A program made the position numbers and the translations under genes. 64,000 bases of DNA from Gemmatimonadaceae bacterium. GTDB lineage: Bacteria > Gemmatimonadota > Gemmatimonadetes > Gemmatimonadales > Gemmatimonadaceae. The DNA lies in the NCBI GenBank assembly GCA_035606695.1, contig DATNEW010000013.1, forward strand, positions 62,001 to 126,000, read 5' to 3'. The notes beneath the pieces were generated by a model. It was given only the letters and a program-made list of their open reading frames with translations, made no database searches and was not told where the DNA came from. Below, one piece after another: positions 53,844 to 62,753 of the stretch; within the stretch, counting starts at the first letter, position 1, and every line of letters begins with the position of its first letter.

Positions 53844-54854
53844 TCACAGCTCCCCGACATGTTCCATCTTGAACGTCGCCACCGCGCCGACCACGCCCGC
53901 GGTTCCCGGGAGCTCGCCCGGCACGATCCGCGTCGCCTCGACCGCCGGCCGGAACGCACGCCGCCGCACCTCGGCGCGCAGCGGCACGAAGAGCGCGTCG
54001 CCCGCCGCGCGAACACCGCCCGCCACGACCACGACGTCGGCGTTGATGATGTTGAGCAAATTGGCAATACCAACGCCCAGGTAGCGCGCCGTGTCGCGCA
54101 CGATCTCGCTTGCCACCGCGTCGCCGCGCTGTGCGGCGTCATACACGGTGGCGGCGGTGAGCGCGTCGAGGTTGCCGTTCACGAGCGACGGCAGCAGCGA
54201 CGCCGTCTCTTCGCGAACCAGGACTTCGCGCGCCCGCACCGCGATCGCCGGCCCCGACGCGTACGCCTCGAGGCATCCATAGTTGCCGCATTTGCAGTGG
54301 CGGCCATTGAGATCGATCGTCGTGTGGCCGATCTCGCCCGCGACATCCGACGCGCCGTGAAAGAGCTTGCCGTCGATGATCAGTCCACCGCCGATGCCCG
54401 TGCCGATCGTCATGCCGATGACGATGTTGCCGCCGCGCGCGGCGCCCTGCCACCATTCGCCGACCGTCGCACAGTTCGCGTCGTTGTCGAGCGTCGCGGG
54501 CAAGTGGAGCCGCGAGGTGATGTGATCGCGCAGCGGAAAGTCGCGCCAGCCCAAGTTCGGCGCGACGATCACGATGCCCTTCTCGCGATCGAGCGGGCCT
54601 GGTGCGCCAAGGCCGACGCCAATGAAATCGCCCCGATGTGCGTCCGTCGCGGCCATCGTATCGAGAATCACGCCCTCGATCAAACCGACGATGCGGTCCG
54701 CGACGCCTTCGGCGCCCAGCTCCGCGCTCGTCGGAATGGAGCGCATTCCGTAACTGTGTTTTCCATCGGCCGACATCGCGCCCGCGACGATGTTGGTGCC
54801 GCCGAGATCGACGCCCACGATGTAATGCTGCGACGACTTCTTCTTGGCGGCCAT
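53844..54854 (-). CDS. ROK-family glucokinase
   Basis: The 336-residue protein starts MAAKKKSSQHYIVGVDLGGTNIVAGAMS (phosphate-1 loop). It has the catalytic LDNDANCATVGEWW, GTGIGGGLIIDG, the ROK zinc/sugar motif EIGHTTIDLNGRHCKCGNYGCLEAY, and the adenosine site VVVAGGVRAAG. It would phosphorylate glucose or a related hexose with ATP. The Lys-rich leader is short. It lies between the heptosyltransferase and PfkB-type kinase genes on the same strand. Confidence 0.92.
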   Translation of the reverse strand: MAAKKKSSQHYIVGVDLGGTNIVAGAMSADGKHSYGMRSIPTSAELGAEGVADRIVGLIEGVILDTMAATDAHRGDFIGVGLGAPGPLDREKGIVIVAPNLGWRDFPLRDHITSRLHLPATLDNDANCATVGEWWQGAARGGNIVIGMTIGTGIGGGLIIDGKLFHGASDVAGEIGHTTIDLNGRHCKCGNYGCLEAYASGPAIAVRAREVLVREETASLLPSLVNGNLDALTAATVYDAAQRGDAVASEIVRDTARYLGVGIANLLNIINADVVVVAGGVRAAGDALFVPLRAEVRRRAFRPAVEATRIVPGELPGTAGVVGAVATFKMEHVGEL

Positions 54855-54860
54855 TCGGAA

Positions 54861-54954
54861 AGGTCCTTCGCTTCGCTCAGGATGACAGGATGTCGCTCAG
54901 GATGACAGGATGTCGCTCGAGCGGACAGGATGTCGGTCAGGAGGACAGGATCGT
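54861..54954. repeat. 20-bp tandem repeats derived from the dispersed-repeat end
   Basis: GGTCCTTCGCTTCGCTCAGGATGACA is followed by repeats of about 20 bp, GATGACAGGATGTCGCTCAG at 54881, near-copies at 54901 and 54921, and a partial one at 54941. The last copies overlap the stop and final codons of the heptosyltransferase gene. Confidence 0.85.
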
Positions 54955-55899
54955 GCGCGACAGATCGGCGACGTGCGCTGCCGTAATTTCGCGCATGCAC
55001 CGCCAATGGCCTAGCGGGCATTTCTGCGGGCCATGTCTGTCACATGGGCGGCAAGCCAGACCGAGGTGGCCGGCGACCGCCGCGCGTTCGGCGAGAGGGC
55101 CGAATCCAAATTCCGGCACCGTTGGACCGAAGACGGCAACGGTGGGTGTGTTCATCGCCGACGCGAGATGATCCGGCGCGGAGTCGTTCGTGACCAGTAG
55201 AGCGCAGCGGCCGATCAGCTCGGCCGACGCGAGCAGCGACAACTTTCCAGTGGCGTCGATCGCGCGGCCGTTCGTCGCCGCGACGATCGCGGTCGCGAGC
55301 TCGCGATCCCCCTCGCCGCCCACGATGACAATTCTCGCATCATCGCGCAGCAGCGCGGAGAGCTCGGCGTAGTAAGGCCAGCGCTTCGTGGCCCAGACGC
55401 TGCCGGGCGCGAGCGCGACGAGCCGATCGCCCCGTGCGGCGCCGAGCAATGCATCGACAGCCGCGCGCTCCGATTCACCGGGATAGAGTCGGGGCCGCAG
55501 CTGCTCGCGCGGCATGGCAGCGAGCGGATCTCGCGTGCCGAGCGACAGCAGGCGCGCGGCGTGATGCATGTTGTCGATGGGCGCGATTCTCGTCGTGTAC
55601 AGCAGGCGCCCCGCCGACGTCGCGAAGCCGACGCGATCGCGAATGCGCGCCGCGGTGCTCAAGGCGCTCGAGCGCGACGAACCCTGCGCGTGGTACGCCG
55701 CGTCGTAGTGCCGCGCGCGCAGCGTCGAGGCCAGACGCATGAAGCCGCCGACTCCGCGGTCCGCCGCGCGCTTGTCGTAGACGATCGTCTCGCGAACGTA
55801 TGGGTTGTTCGAGAGCAGCGCGCTCGCCGCCGGGGTGCAGACCACGTCGGTCGGTCCTCGCGCGGCGAGGTAGGCAATCAATGGTGTGGTCAGCACCAT
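54937..55899 (-). CDS. Glycosyltransferase family 9 (LPS heptosyltransferase-like)
   Basis: From ATG 55899 the protein has 320 residues: MVLTTPLIAYLAARG, AYHAQGSSRSSALSTAARIRDRVGFATSAG, LVALAPGSVWATKRWPYYAELSALL, LLVTNDSAPDHLASAMNTPTVAVFGPTVPEFGFGP, and LACRPCDRHGPQKCPLGHWRCM, typical of GT9 ADP-heptose transferases. Codons before this ATG encode VIQTSFLGD, the conserved family start, but offer only a CTG (55938, after GAGGAA) as a start. The stop is inside a 20-bp repeat array. Likely role: LPS core assembly. Confidence 0.9.
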   Translation of the reverse strand: MVLTTPLIAYLAARGPTDVVCTPAASALLSNNPYVRETIVYDKRAADRGVGGFMRLASTLRARHYDAAYHAQGSSRSSALSTAARIRDRVGFATSAGRLLYTTRIAPIDNMHHAARLLSLGTRDPLAAMPREQLRPRLYPGESERAAVDALLGAARGDRLVALAPGSVWATKRWPYYAELSALLRDDARIVIVGGEGDRELATAIVAATNGRAIDATGKLSLLASAELIGRCALLVTNDSAPDHLASAMNTPTVAVFGPTVPEFGFGPLAERAAVAGHLGLACRPCDRHGPQKCPLGHWRCMREITAAHVADLSRTILSS

Positions 55900-55960
55900 G
55901 TCGCCGAGGAAGGAGGTTTGGATGACGAGGGAGGTCAGAAGGTTCCTCGTTCGTGAAGGA

Positions 55961-55986
55961 GATCCCTCGCTACGCTCGGGATGACA
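55961..55986. repeat. Dispersed repeat fragment upstream of the heptosyltransferase gene
   Basis: GATCCCTCGCTACGCTCGGGATGACA is one arm of the dispersed repeat. It lies seven bases from the lepA stop and just before the heptosyltransferase frame, which stays open through it. The other arm is absent or decayed. Confidence 0.8.
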
Positions 55987-55992
55987 TGCGCG

Positions 55993-57801
55993 CTACTCGA
56001 CCTGAAGGACCGCCAAGAACGCCTCCTGCGGAATCTCCACCGCGCCGACCTGCTTCATGCGCTTCTTGCCTTCCTTCTGCTTCTCGAGAAGTTTGCGCTT
56101 TCGCGTGATGTCGCCGCCGTAGCACTTCGCGAGCACGTCCTTGCGCAGCGCCTTCACGCTCGAGCGGGCGATGACCTTGTTGCCGATCGCCGCCTGAATG
56201 GCGACCTCGAACAGCTGCCGCGGAATGAGCTCCTTCAGCTTGTCGGCGATCTTGCGGCCCCACTCGTACGACTTGTCACGGTGGATGATGACCGAGAACG
56301 CGTCGATCGGATCGCCGTTGATCAGCATGTCGAGCTTCACGAGATTCGACTCGCGGTACTCGAGCATGTCGTAGTCGAGACTGGCGTAGCCCCGGCTGAT
56401 CGTCTTCAGCTTATCAAAGAAGTCTAAAATGATCTCGGCGAGCGGAAACTCCCAGTCGAACTCGACGCGGCTGGTGTCGAGGTACGTCATGTTCTTGTAG
56501 ACGCCGCGGCGCTCGGTGCCGAGCGTCATGATCGGCCCGATGTACTCGGCGGGCGCCATGATGCGCGCCTTGACGTACGGCTCCTCGATGCGGTCGATCA
56601 CGCCGGGGTCGGGCAGCTTGGCCGGGCTCTCCAGCAGCTCCATCGTCCCGTCGGTATGATACACGTGATATTCAACGTTTGGAACAGTCGTGACGAGATC
56701 CAGATCGAACTCGCGCTCGAGCCGCTCCTGGACGATTTCCATGTGCAGCAGTCCGAGAAACCCGCAGCGAAAACCGAAGCCCAGCGCCGTCGACGTTTCC
56801 GGCTCGTAGTTCAACGACGCGTCGTTGAGCTGGAGCTTCTCGAGCGCGTCGCGCAGGGTCTCGTACTGCGTGGTGTCCGTCGGATACAGGCCGGAGAACA
56901 CCATCGAGTGCACGTCCTTGTAGCCGGGCAGCGGCTCGACGTAAGGGCCCAGCGCGTCGATGACCGTATCGCCAGCACGCGTCTCCTTCACGGTCCGAAC
57001 GTTCGCGACGACGTAACCGACTTCGCCCGGCCCGAGCTCGTCGGCCGTGACCTGGCGCAGCTGGTTGTAGCCGACTTCCGCCACTTCGTAGACTTGCCCC
57101 GACCCCGCGGCGAATTTGATCTTCGAGCCCTTCGCGATCACCCCGTCGACGACGCGCACGCTCGGAATGGCGCCGCGATACCGATCGTAGTACGAGTCGT
57201 AGATCAGCGCGCGCAGGGGGGCCTTTGCGTCGCCGCGCGGCGCGGGGACGCGTGCAACGATCGCTTCAAGGAGTTCGGGGATTCCGATTCCTTCCTTGGC
57301 GCTCACGAGAATGATCTCGTCCAGGGGCGTGCCGATCAGATCGTGCACTTCCTGCTTCCGGCGCTCCGGCTCGGCGCCCGGCAGATCGATCTTGTTGAGG
57401 ATCGGAATGATCTCGAGCCCCGCGTCCATGGCGAGGAAGAGATTCGACAGCGTCTGCGCCTGAATACCTTGCGACGCGTCGACGACGAGGATGGCGCCTT
57501 CGCATGCCGCCAGCGAGCGCGAGACTTCGTACGTGAAGTCGACGTGCCCCGGCGTGTCGATGAGATTGAACTCGTAGCTCTGCCCGTTCTTCGCCGTGTA
57601 CGTCATCCGCACGGCGTTGAGCTTGATCGTGATGCCGCGCTCGCGCTCCAGGTCGAGCGTATCGAGCACCTGCTCCTTCATCTCGCGCTTCTGGAGCATG
57701 CCGGTGGACTCGATCAGCCGGTCGGCCAGCGTGGACTTCCCGTGGTCGATGTGGGCGACGATGCAGAAGTTGCGGATGTGATCGAGCTTCACGGCAGTCA
57801 A
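55993..57801 (-). CDS. lepA: Elongation factor 4 (LepA)
   Basis: The 602-residue GTPase begins [22 protein letters not shown] (G1), with [14 protein letters not shown] (G3), [11 protein letters not shown] (G4), and the LepA-specific C-terminal domain ending [18 protein letters not shown]. Length and domain order are those of EF4, which acts on ribosomes under stress. No deletion is visible. The TAG stop shares the frame of the heptosyltransferase that follows. Confidence 0.97.
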   Translation of the reverse strand: MTAVKLDHIRNFCIVAHIDHGKSTLADRLIESTGMLQKREMKEQVLDTLDLERERGITIKLNAVRMTYTAKNGQSYEFNLIDTPGHVDFTYEVSRSLAACEGAILVVDASQGIQAQTLSNLFLAMDAGLEIIPILNKIDLPGAEPERRKQEVHDLIGTPLDEIILVSAKEGIGIPELLEAIVARVPAPRGDAKAPLRALIYDSYYDRYRGAIPSVRVVDGVIAKGSKIKFAAGSGQVYEVAEVGYNQLRQVTADELGPGEVGYVVANVRTVKETRAGDTVIDALGPYVEPLPGYKDVHSMVFSGLYPTDTTQYETLRDALEKLQLNDASLNYEPETSTALGFGFRCGFLGLLHMEIVQERLEREFDLDLVTTVPNVEYHVYHTDGTMELLESPAKLPDPGVIDRIEEPYVKARIMAPAEYIGPIMTLGTERRGVYKNMTYLDTSRVEFDWEFPLAEIILDFFDKLKTISRGYASLDYDMLEYRESNLVKLDMLINGDPIDAFSVIIHRDKSYEWGRKIADKLKELIPRQLFEVAIQAAIGNKVIARSSVKALRKDVLAKCYGGDITRKRKLLEKQKEGKKRMKQVGAVEIPQEAFLAVLQVE

Positions 57802-57886
57802 AGCGGACTCAACGGAAGAGACGGCGAAAGGCGGGAACTGGTTGTGCCGCCGGAATATAGCGCACCGTCTTCGCGCGAAGGCGCCC

Positions 57887-57987
57887 TGTCATCCTGAGGC
57901 GTGAAACGCCGAAGGACCCCTGTCCCGACGGAGGAGTCCTCTCCGGGGACAGGGGTCCTTCACTCGCTGCGCTCGTTCAGGATGACA
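57887..57987. repeat. Dispersed inverted repeat upstream of lepA
   Basis: TGTCATCCTGAGGCGTGAAACGCC and the right end GCGCTCGTTCAGGATGACA are mirrored, with a strong inner GACCCCTGTCCC/GGGACAGGGGTC stem. It lies between the lepA start and the next upstream gene's stop. Confidence 0.9.
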
Positions 57988-58011
57988 AATGCGCTTCGTT
58001 CGCGCGACTCG

Positions 58012-59643
58012 CTATTTCGCGGGCGGCTTGACCGGCGCGCCGCCGGCGCCCGTCGAGGACGAGGATGATGCGGGTTCAGACCGCGCGACCGGTGCGGGTG
58101 CCGGCGGAGGCGACGGCGGAGCAACGCGCGCCGCCGGAACTTCCATGCGAGGCGTGGGCTCCGAGCGCGTCGCCGGCGCGCGATTGATGTCACCCGAACC
58201 GCGATTGAATCCGGTGTCGCCGCGCGGATTGGTGTAGGTCGAGCCCTGACCACTGTTCTCGGTCCGCATGCGCGGCGGGTTGTAGCCGCTGTTACTGCCG
58301 TTGGTGCTGTTGCTGCCACCCGACTGATTCGCGGCGTGCGACCAGCCGCGATTGCCGGCGTCGCTCGCCTGGCCGCGGAATGCGCGCGACCAACCTTCAT
58401 TGTTACCCGCGTTGCTCGCGTCCTGCGCATGGCGCTCGACCATCTGCTGAATCGTCGGGCGCGTGTGGCTGCCGTCGATCGGTTGTGCATGCGGGTCGGC
58501 ACGGCGCGGACTCGTGAGTCCCTCTTCCTCGGTGATCAATCCACGCTGCCGATACGTCGGCGAGAAGTGCGCATTTCCCGAGGCGCCCACGTCCTGCGCC
58601 GTCACCTGGCCGTGCTGCCGTCCCGTGGGCTTGCCCGGCTCGAGCGGATTGCGTTGCGTGTCGGTGGCCGTCATCGTGCGCGGGCGAGACGGTGGAGCGG
58701 GCGGTACGCTCGCGATCGTGAACGGGTTGCCGACGTAGATCGGCGAGCGATAGTAGCAGTCGCCGACCGAGTCATACAGGTAGTTCGAGCCGCGATAGGA
58801 GAAATCGAGTCCATTCGCGATCTCGAATCCGAACATGCCCAAGGCGATCGACGAGAACGGGCTTGCGCCCCATCCGGTCGAGAGGGCGTTGCTGACGCCG
58901 TAGCCAAATCCGCATTGCGCGGCGCCGTAGCCGAAGGACGAGTAGCTGCTGTACGGCGCGCTGTTGAGCGTATTGAAATACCTGGCGAATTGCACCGTAT
59001 ATGCTTCGCGATTTTCTCCGGCGAGGAGAGCGGCCATCTCGTAGATGGCGGGCTTGGGATCGCGCAGCGATTGCTCATCGGCGAGATCGAAGCTGTCCCA
59101 CACGCCGTCGCTCGAGACCTTGTCGAAGTGCATCGGCCGCCACGACGCCACGATGAACAGGTATCCGACGCCGCCGTCATATGCGTCCGGATGGTAGGAG
59201 CCCGCGTAGTAGCGCGAGTAATCGAAGCGATAGCGGAATTGATTGGTGAAGCCGGCGAAGAAATCCGCCGTCTCGTATCGCTTGCCGCCGCGCACGAATC
59301 CATCGTCGCGCGGATCGGTGGGGAAGACGATGCGCACGGTACCGCCCGCGTCGACCTGGCCGATCATCACGTAGGAATCGTCTTCGACGTTGAACGCCGC
59401 GCGCACTCGTCGGCTGGAGCTGACCTGCGTCACTTCGGCGCGAACGCTGACGTGCGGTCCTTCACGATCCGCGATCGCCTGCGCGGCCATCGAGTCGCGC
59501 TCCGCGGTCGTGACTGGTCGTCGCTCCGCAGTGGGGCCGAACGCTGTCGGCGACCCGGAACCCGTGCCGGAACCCGTGGACGTGGCGCATGCACCCGCCA
59601 GAGCGAGGACGCCAACCGAGACTGCGACAAGCCGTGGACGCAT
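58012..59643 (-). CDS. Lipoprotein with DUF4384-like domain and low-complexity tail
   Basis: The 543-residue protein starts MRPRLVAVSVGVLALAGACA (lipobox LAGAC, Cys about 19). A Gly/Ser linker follows, then a region (about 70-180: YVMIGQVDAGGTVRIVFPTDPRDDGFVRGGKRYE) resembling DUF4384-type domains. Residues about 210-300 are Tyr/Gly/Ser-rich, and the last 170 are Asn/Ser/Gly/Pro/Arg-rich, so probably disordered at the cell surface. Function is unknown. A candidate promoter with a palindrome lies just upstream. Confidence 0.75.
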   Translation of the reverse strand: MRPRLVAVSVGVLALAGACATSTGSGTGSGSPTAFGPTAERRPVTTAERDSMAAQAIADREGPHVSVRAEVTQVSSSRRVRAAFNVEDDSYVMIGQVDAGGTVRIVFPTDPRDDGFVRGGKRYETADFFAGFTNQFRYRFDYSRYYAGSYHPDAYDGGVGYLFIVASWRPMHFDKVSSDGVWDSFDLADEQSLRDPKPAIYEMAALLAGENREAYTVQFARYFNTLNSAPYSSYSSFGYGAAQCGFGYGVSNALSTGWGASPFSSIALGMFGFEIANGLDFSYRGSNYLYDSVGDCYYRSPIYVGNPFTIASVPPAPPSRPRTMTATDTQRNPLEPGKPTGRQHGQVTAQDVGASGNAHFSPTYRQRGLITEEEGLTSPRRADPHAQPIDGSHTRPTIQQMVERHAQDASNAGNNEGWSRAFRGQASDAGNRGWSHAANQSGGSNSTNGSNSGYNPPRMRTENSGQGSTYTNPRGDTGFNRGSGDINRAPATRSEPTPRMEVPAARVAPPSPPPAPAPVARSEPASSSSSTGAGGAPVKPPAK

Positions 59644-59664
59644 GATTCGGCTCCGTTTGCGTGT

Positions 59665-59700
59665 GTGTATACAAATAAGCATACACTGTACCGCTGTCAA
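59665..59700 (-). promoter_or_regulatory. Candidate promoter with overlapping palindrome
   Basis: On the minus strand, TTGACA (59695-59700) is followed 17 bases later by TATTTG (59672-59677), a weak sigma-70-type pair. The inverted repeat GTGTATAC-6-GCATACAC (59665-59686) overlaps the -10 and could be an operator. The start codon is 22 bases downstream of the palindrome. Confidence 0.35.
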
Positions 59701-59761
59701 GACTTTCTTGATGCGCCTGTCTCTTGTGCTACGAGGCAATCTGACGCTTCGCTGACCGAAC

Positions 59762-59800
59762 GCCAGGGGCCTCCGAGGGGCCTCTCGGGGGACCCCTGGC
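59762..59800. other. GC-rich hairpin between divergent genes
   Basis: GCCAGGGG (59762-59769) pairs with CCCCTGGC (59793-59800), with an inner CCGAG/CTCGG stem. There is no U-tract, and it lies upstream of the DUF58 gene, so it is not an obvious terminator. Role unknown. Confidence 0.5.
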
Positions 59801-59830
59801 CGAGAACCTCCAATTAGGTTTGCATGACCG

Positions 59831-60775
59831 ATGCTAGACTCTACTCGCGCCGACCTGTTCGACCCGGCGAGCCTTGCGGCATTGGGTCGAATCGAGATCG
59901 TCGCCCGCTGGATCGTCGACGGCTTCATGTCAGGGCTTCACCGGTCCCCACGGAAGGGATTTTCGGTGGAGTTCGCGGAGTATCGCGCCTATCAGTCTGG
60001 CGACGACCCGCGCTACGTCGATTGGAAGATCGCGGCGCGCTCCGACCGGTGGGTCGTGCGGCAATATGAAGAAGAGACCAACCTCCGCTCGACGATCGTG
60101 CTGGACGTCAGCAAGTCGATGGACTGGAGCGGCGCGCGCGTCGCCCAATTTCGCGGTGCCGCGGAGCCGGGCGCGAACGGCCGTCTCACCAAGTTGGAGT
60201 ACGCCGAGCGATTGACCGCGGCGCTGGCGTTGTTGCTGCTGCGCCAGCGCGACGCCGTGGGCCTGGTGCGCTTCGACGACCGCGTACGCTCCTCGATTCC
60301 ACCCCGCGCCCGCCACGGGCAGTGGCGGCGCGTCGTCGCGGCGCTCGAGGAGCCGGGCATCGGCCGTGCGTCGAGCGCGCCCGACGCGTTGCATCAGGCG
60401 GCGCGCCTCATCAACCGGCGCGGAATGATCGTGCTCATCTCCGACTTGCTCATGGACATGGAAGACGTCGAGCGGGCGATGCGCGGCCTGCGCGCCGGTG
60501 GGCACGACGTCACGGTGCTGCACGTGATGGATCCCGCGGAGCGCGATCTGCCGTCGAGCGGCGAGGCGCTGTTCGTCGATCCGGAGAGCGACCTGTCGGT
60601 GCCCGCGAGCATCGCTGACGTGCGCACGGCATACAAGAATACGGTCGACGAAGTGATCGGCGAGTGGCGCAGCATGTTCGGCGCGCTCGGAATTGGCTAC
60701 GAGGTGATTTCCACGGATGCACCGTTCGGCGTTCCGCTCCGGCGCGCGTTCGCGGCGCGGCAGGCGTTGCCGTGA
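59831..60775 (+). CDS. DUF58 (vWA-like) protein
   Basis: The 314-residue protein has the DUF58 signature EFAEYRAYQSGDDPRYVDWKIAARSDRWVVRQYEEETN, followed by a von Willebrand A-like domain with a MIDAS-type LDVSKSMDW (about residue 94) and GMIVLISDLLMDMEDV. DUF58 proteins usually accompany MoxR ATPases and BatA-like proteins; here a BatA-like gene follows, but no MoxR gene is in the window. The start at 59831 is the first ATG in frame. Confidence 0.9.
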   Translation: MLDSTRADLFDPASLAALGRIEIVARWIVDGFMSGLHRSPRKGFSVEFAEYRAYQSGDDPRYVDWKIAARSDRWVVRQYEEETNLRSTIVLDVSKSMDWSGARVAQFRGAAEPGANGRLTKLEYAERLTAALALLLLRQRDAVGLVRFDDRVRSSIPPRARHGQWRRVVAALEEPGIGRASSAPDALHQAARLINRRGMIVLISDLLMDMEDVERAMRGLRAGGHDVTVLHVMDPAERDLPSSGEALFVDPESDLSVPASIADVRTAYKNTVDEVIGEWRSMFGALGIGYEVISTDAPFGVPLRRAFAARQALP

Positions 60776-60802
60776 AGCGCCTTCGCGTGGGGGTGCTCCT
60801 CA

Positions 60803-60924
60803 TGTCATCCCGAGCGGAGGCGCGTAGCGCCGGAGTCGAGGGACCCCCGTCCCGGCGGAGGAGCCGCACGCAGCGCACCGCGGAGAAGGGGGTCCCTCGA
60901 CTCGCTCCGCTCGCTCGGGATGAC
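60803..60924. repeat. Dispersed inverted repeat upstream of the BatA-like gene
   Basis: TGTCATCCCGAGCGGAGGCG is mirrored by CGCTCCGCTCGCTCGGGATGAC, with an inner GTCGAGGGACCCCC/GGGGGTCCCTCGAC stem. Its right end is five bases before the ATG of the BatA-like gene. Confidence 0.93.
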
Positions 60925-60929
60925 ATGCG

Positions 60930-62753
60930 ATGAGCTTTCTTGCCCCCCTCTATCTCGCCCTCGCGGCCAGCATTGCCGTCCCGCTCCTCATTCATCTCCT
61001 GCGCCGCCGCATGGGGGCGAAGGTGGAGTTTCCAGCCGCGCGCTACCTCGCGCGGGCCGAGCGTGAGCACAGCCGTACGCTGCGCATTAGAAATCTCTTA
61101 TTGATGCTGCTGCGCATTCTCGCGCTGCTGGCGATCGCCGTCGCCGCCGCGCGGCCCGTCGCTCGCTGGGTGGGCTCCGGCCACGCGCCGACCGCGGTCG
61201 CGATCCTCGTCGACAACTCGATGAGCAGCTCCGTGGTCGTGAACGGCCATCCGCTGCTCGACGACTTCAAGCGGATGGCGGGCGACGTGCTCTCGAGCGC
61301 GAACGCGTCGGACCGGTTGTGGCTCGTCACGATCGACGGACGCGTGCGCGGCGGCACGGTCGGCGTGCTGCGCGACGAAGTCGGTCGCATCGAAGCGATT
61401 GCCGGCGCGGGCGACCCTGCCGGTGCGCTCGCCCGTGCCACCGGTGTGCTGCGCGGCTCGGGGCTCGAGGCGCGGCAGGTCGCCCTCGTCACCGACGGCC
61501 AGCGCTCCGAATGGGCGCATGTCACGCCGCCCAGTGACGCGCAGATCGTCGTGTACGCACCGACCACGGCGCCGCCGCCGAATCGGGCGGTGACGCTCGC
61601 CGAAGCGCGGCCGACGCGCTGGACGCCGCGCGGCGCCGTCGCGACGCGATTTCTCTCGCACGATTCGACGACGTACCGCGTGACGCTCAACGGCCGCACG
61701 TTCGGCCGCGGCACCGCGGCGCCGAACGAAGAGGTGACGCTGCGCGCCGCGCCGACGGAGCGCGGTTGGGTCGCGGGCACCGTCGAGCTCGAGCCTGACG
61801 AATTGACGGCCGACAACATTCGTCATTTCGCGGTGTGGATTGGATCGGCGCCGGGGGTGAACGTGTCGCCGGCGGCCGGGCCGTTCATCAAGAACGCCAT
61901 CGACGTGCTGCGCGCGTCGGAGCGCGTGACCGACGGGCACGATATCAACGTCGTTCCCGGCGACGAAGTCTCGACGCTGCCGGCGCTCATTACCGCGCCG
62001 ACCGATCCCGTACGCATTGGCGCGGCGAATCGCGCGCTCGAGCGCGCCGGCATTCCGTGGCGCTTCGGCACGCGCCGTTTGGGCGAGGCGCCGGCGCACG
62101 GCACGGGCTTCGACGCGGTCACCGTCAGCTCGCGGTTCGATCTCGTCTCGCAAGCCGGCGCGCAGGCGGAAACGCTGGCCGTCGTCGGGCGCGATGCATG
62201 GATCGTCGCCGGGCCGCGCTATGTGATCGTGGGCTCTCCACTCACGCCGGATGCAACGTCGCTCCCCGTGCGCGCCACGTTCGTTCCGTGGCTGGGCGGC
62301 GTGCTTTCCGAACGCCTCGTCGGCGATCCCGGACAGGTGATCGATGCAGTGCCCGGCGCATCACTGCCGAGGCCTCGGTGGGCCGACGCCATCCAACTCG
62401 GCGACCGCCAACCGACGCCGCTTGGCGAAACACTCGATGTTCCCGCGCGCGCCGGGACGTTCTTCCTGCTGCGCGGCACGACGCGCGTGGGTGCGGTCGT
62501 CGTGAATCCGCCGCCGGACGAGTCCACGCTCGAGCGATACACCGCCGGCGATCTCCGCGCACGCCTCGGCGGCCGGCATGCGTCGGTCGCGCAGGACGCG
62601 GCCACGTGGGCCGCGATGGCCTTTCGCGGCGCGGCGCGGCGCTCGCTCATTCAGCCCGTCCTGCTGTTTGCCCTGCTGATGCTCGTCGTCGAAGCGATCG
62701 CCATCGGCGCGCGCATGCGGTATCCGGGGTTCCTTGGGCGGCGAACCGCCTGA
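60930..62753 (+). CDS. BatA-like N-terminal membrane / vWA-like protein
   Basis: The 607-residue protein starts MSFLAPLYLALAASIAVPLLIHLLRRR, the BatA (aerotolerance regulator N-terminal) domain, with a second helix (LLLMLLRILALLAIAVAAARPVA). A vWA-like domain follows (AVAILVDNSMSSSVVV), then a large periplasmic-type region and a last helix (LIQPVLLFALLMLVVEAIAIGA). Together with DUF58 it suggests a MoxR-associated membrane complex. A dispersed repeat occupies its leader, so no ribosome site is visible. Confidence 0.88.
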   Translation: MSFLAPLYLALAASIAVPLLIHLLRRRMGAKVEFPAARYLARAEREHSRTLRIRNLLLMLLRILALLAIAVAAARPVARWVGSGHAPTAVAILVDNSMSSSVVVNGHPLLDDFKRMAGDVLSSANASDRLWLVTIDGRVRGGTVGVLRDEVGRIEAIAGAGDPAGALARATGVLRGSGLEARQVALVTDGQRSEWAHVTPPSDAQIVVYAPTTAPPPNRAVTLAEARPTRWTPRGAVATRFLSHDSTTYRVTLNGRTFGRGTAAPNEEVTLRAAPTERGWVAGTVELEPDELTADNIRHFAVWIGSAPGVNVSPAAGPFIKNAIDVLRASERVTDGHDINVVPGDEVSTLPALITAPTDPVRIGAANRALERAGIPWRFGTRRLGEAPAHGTGFDAVTVSSRFDLVSQAGAQAETLAVVGRDAWIVAGPRYVIVGSPLTPDATSLPVRATFVPWLGGVLSERLVGDPGQVIDAVPGASLPRPRWADAIQLGDRQPTPLGETLDVPARAGTFFLLRGTTRVGAVVVNPPPDESTLERYTAGDLRARLGGRHASVAQDAATWAAMAFRGAARRSLIQPVLLFALLMLVVEAIAIGARMRYPGFLGRRTA

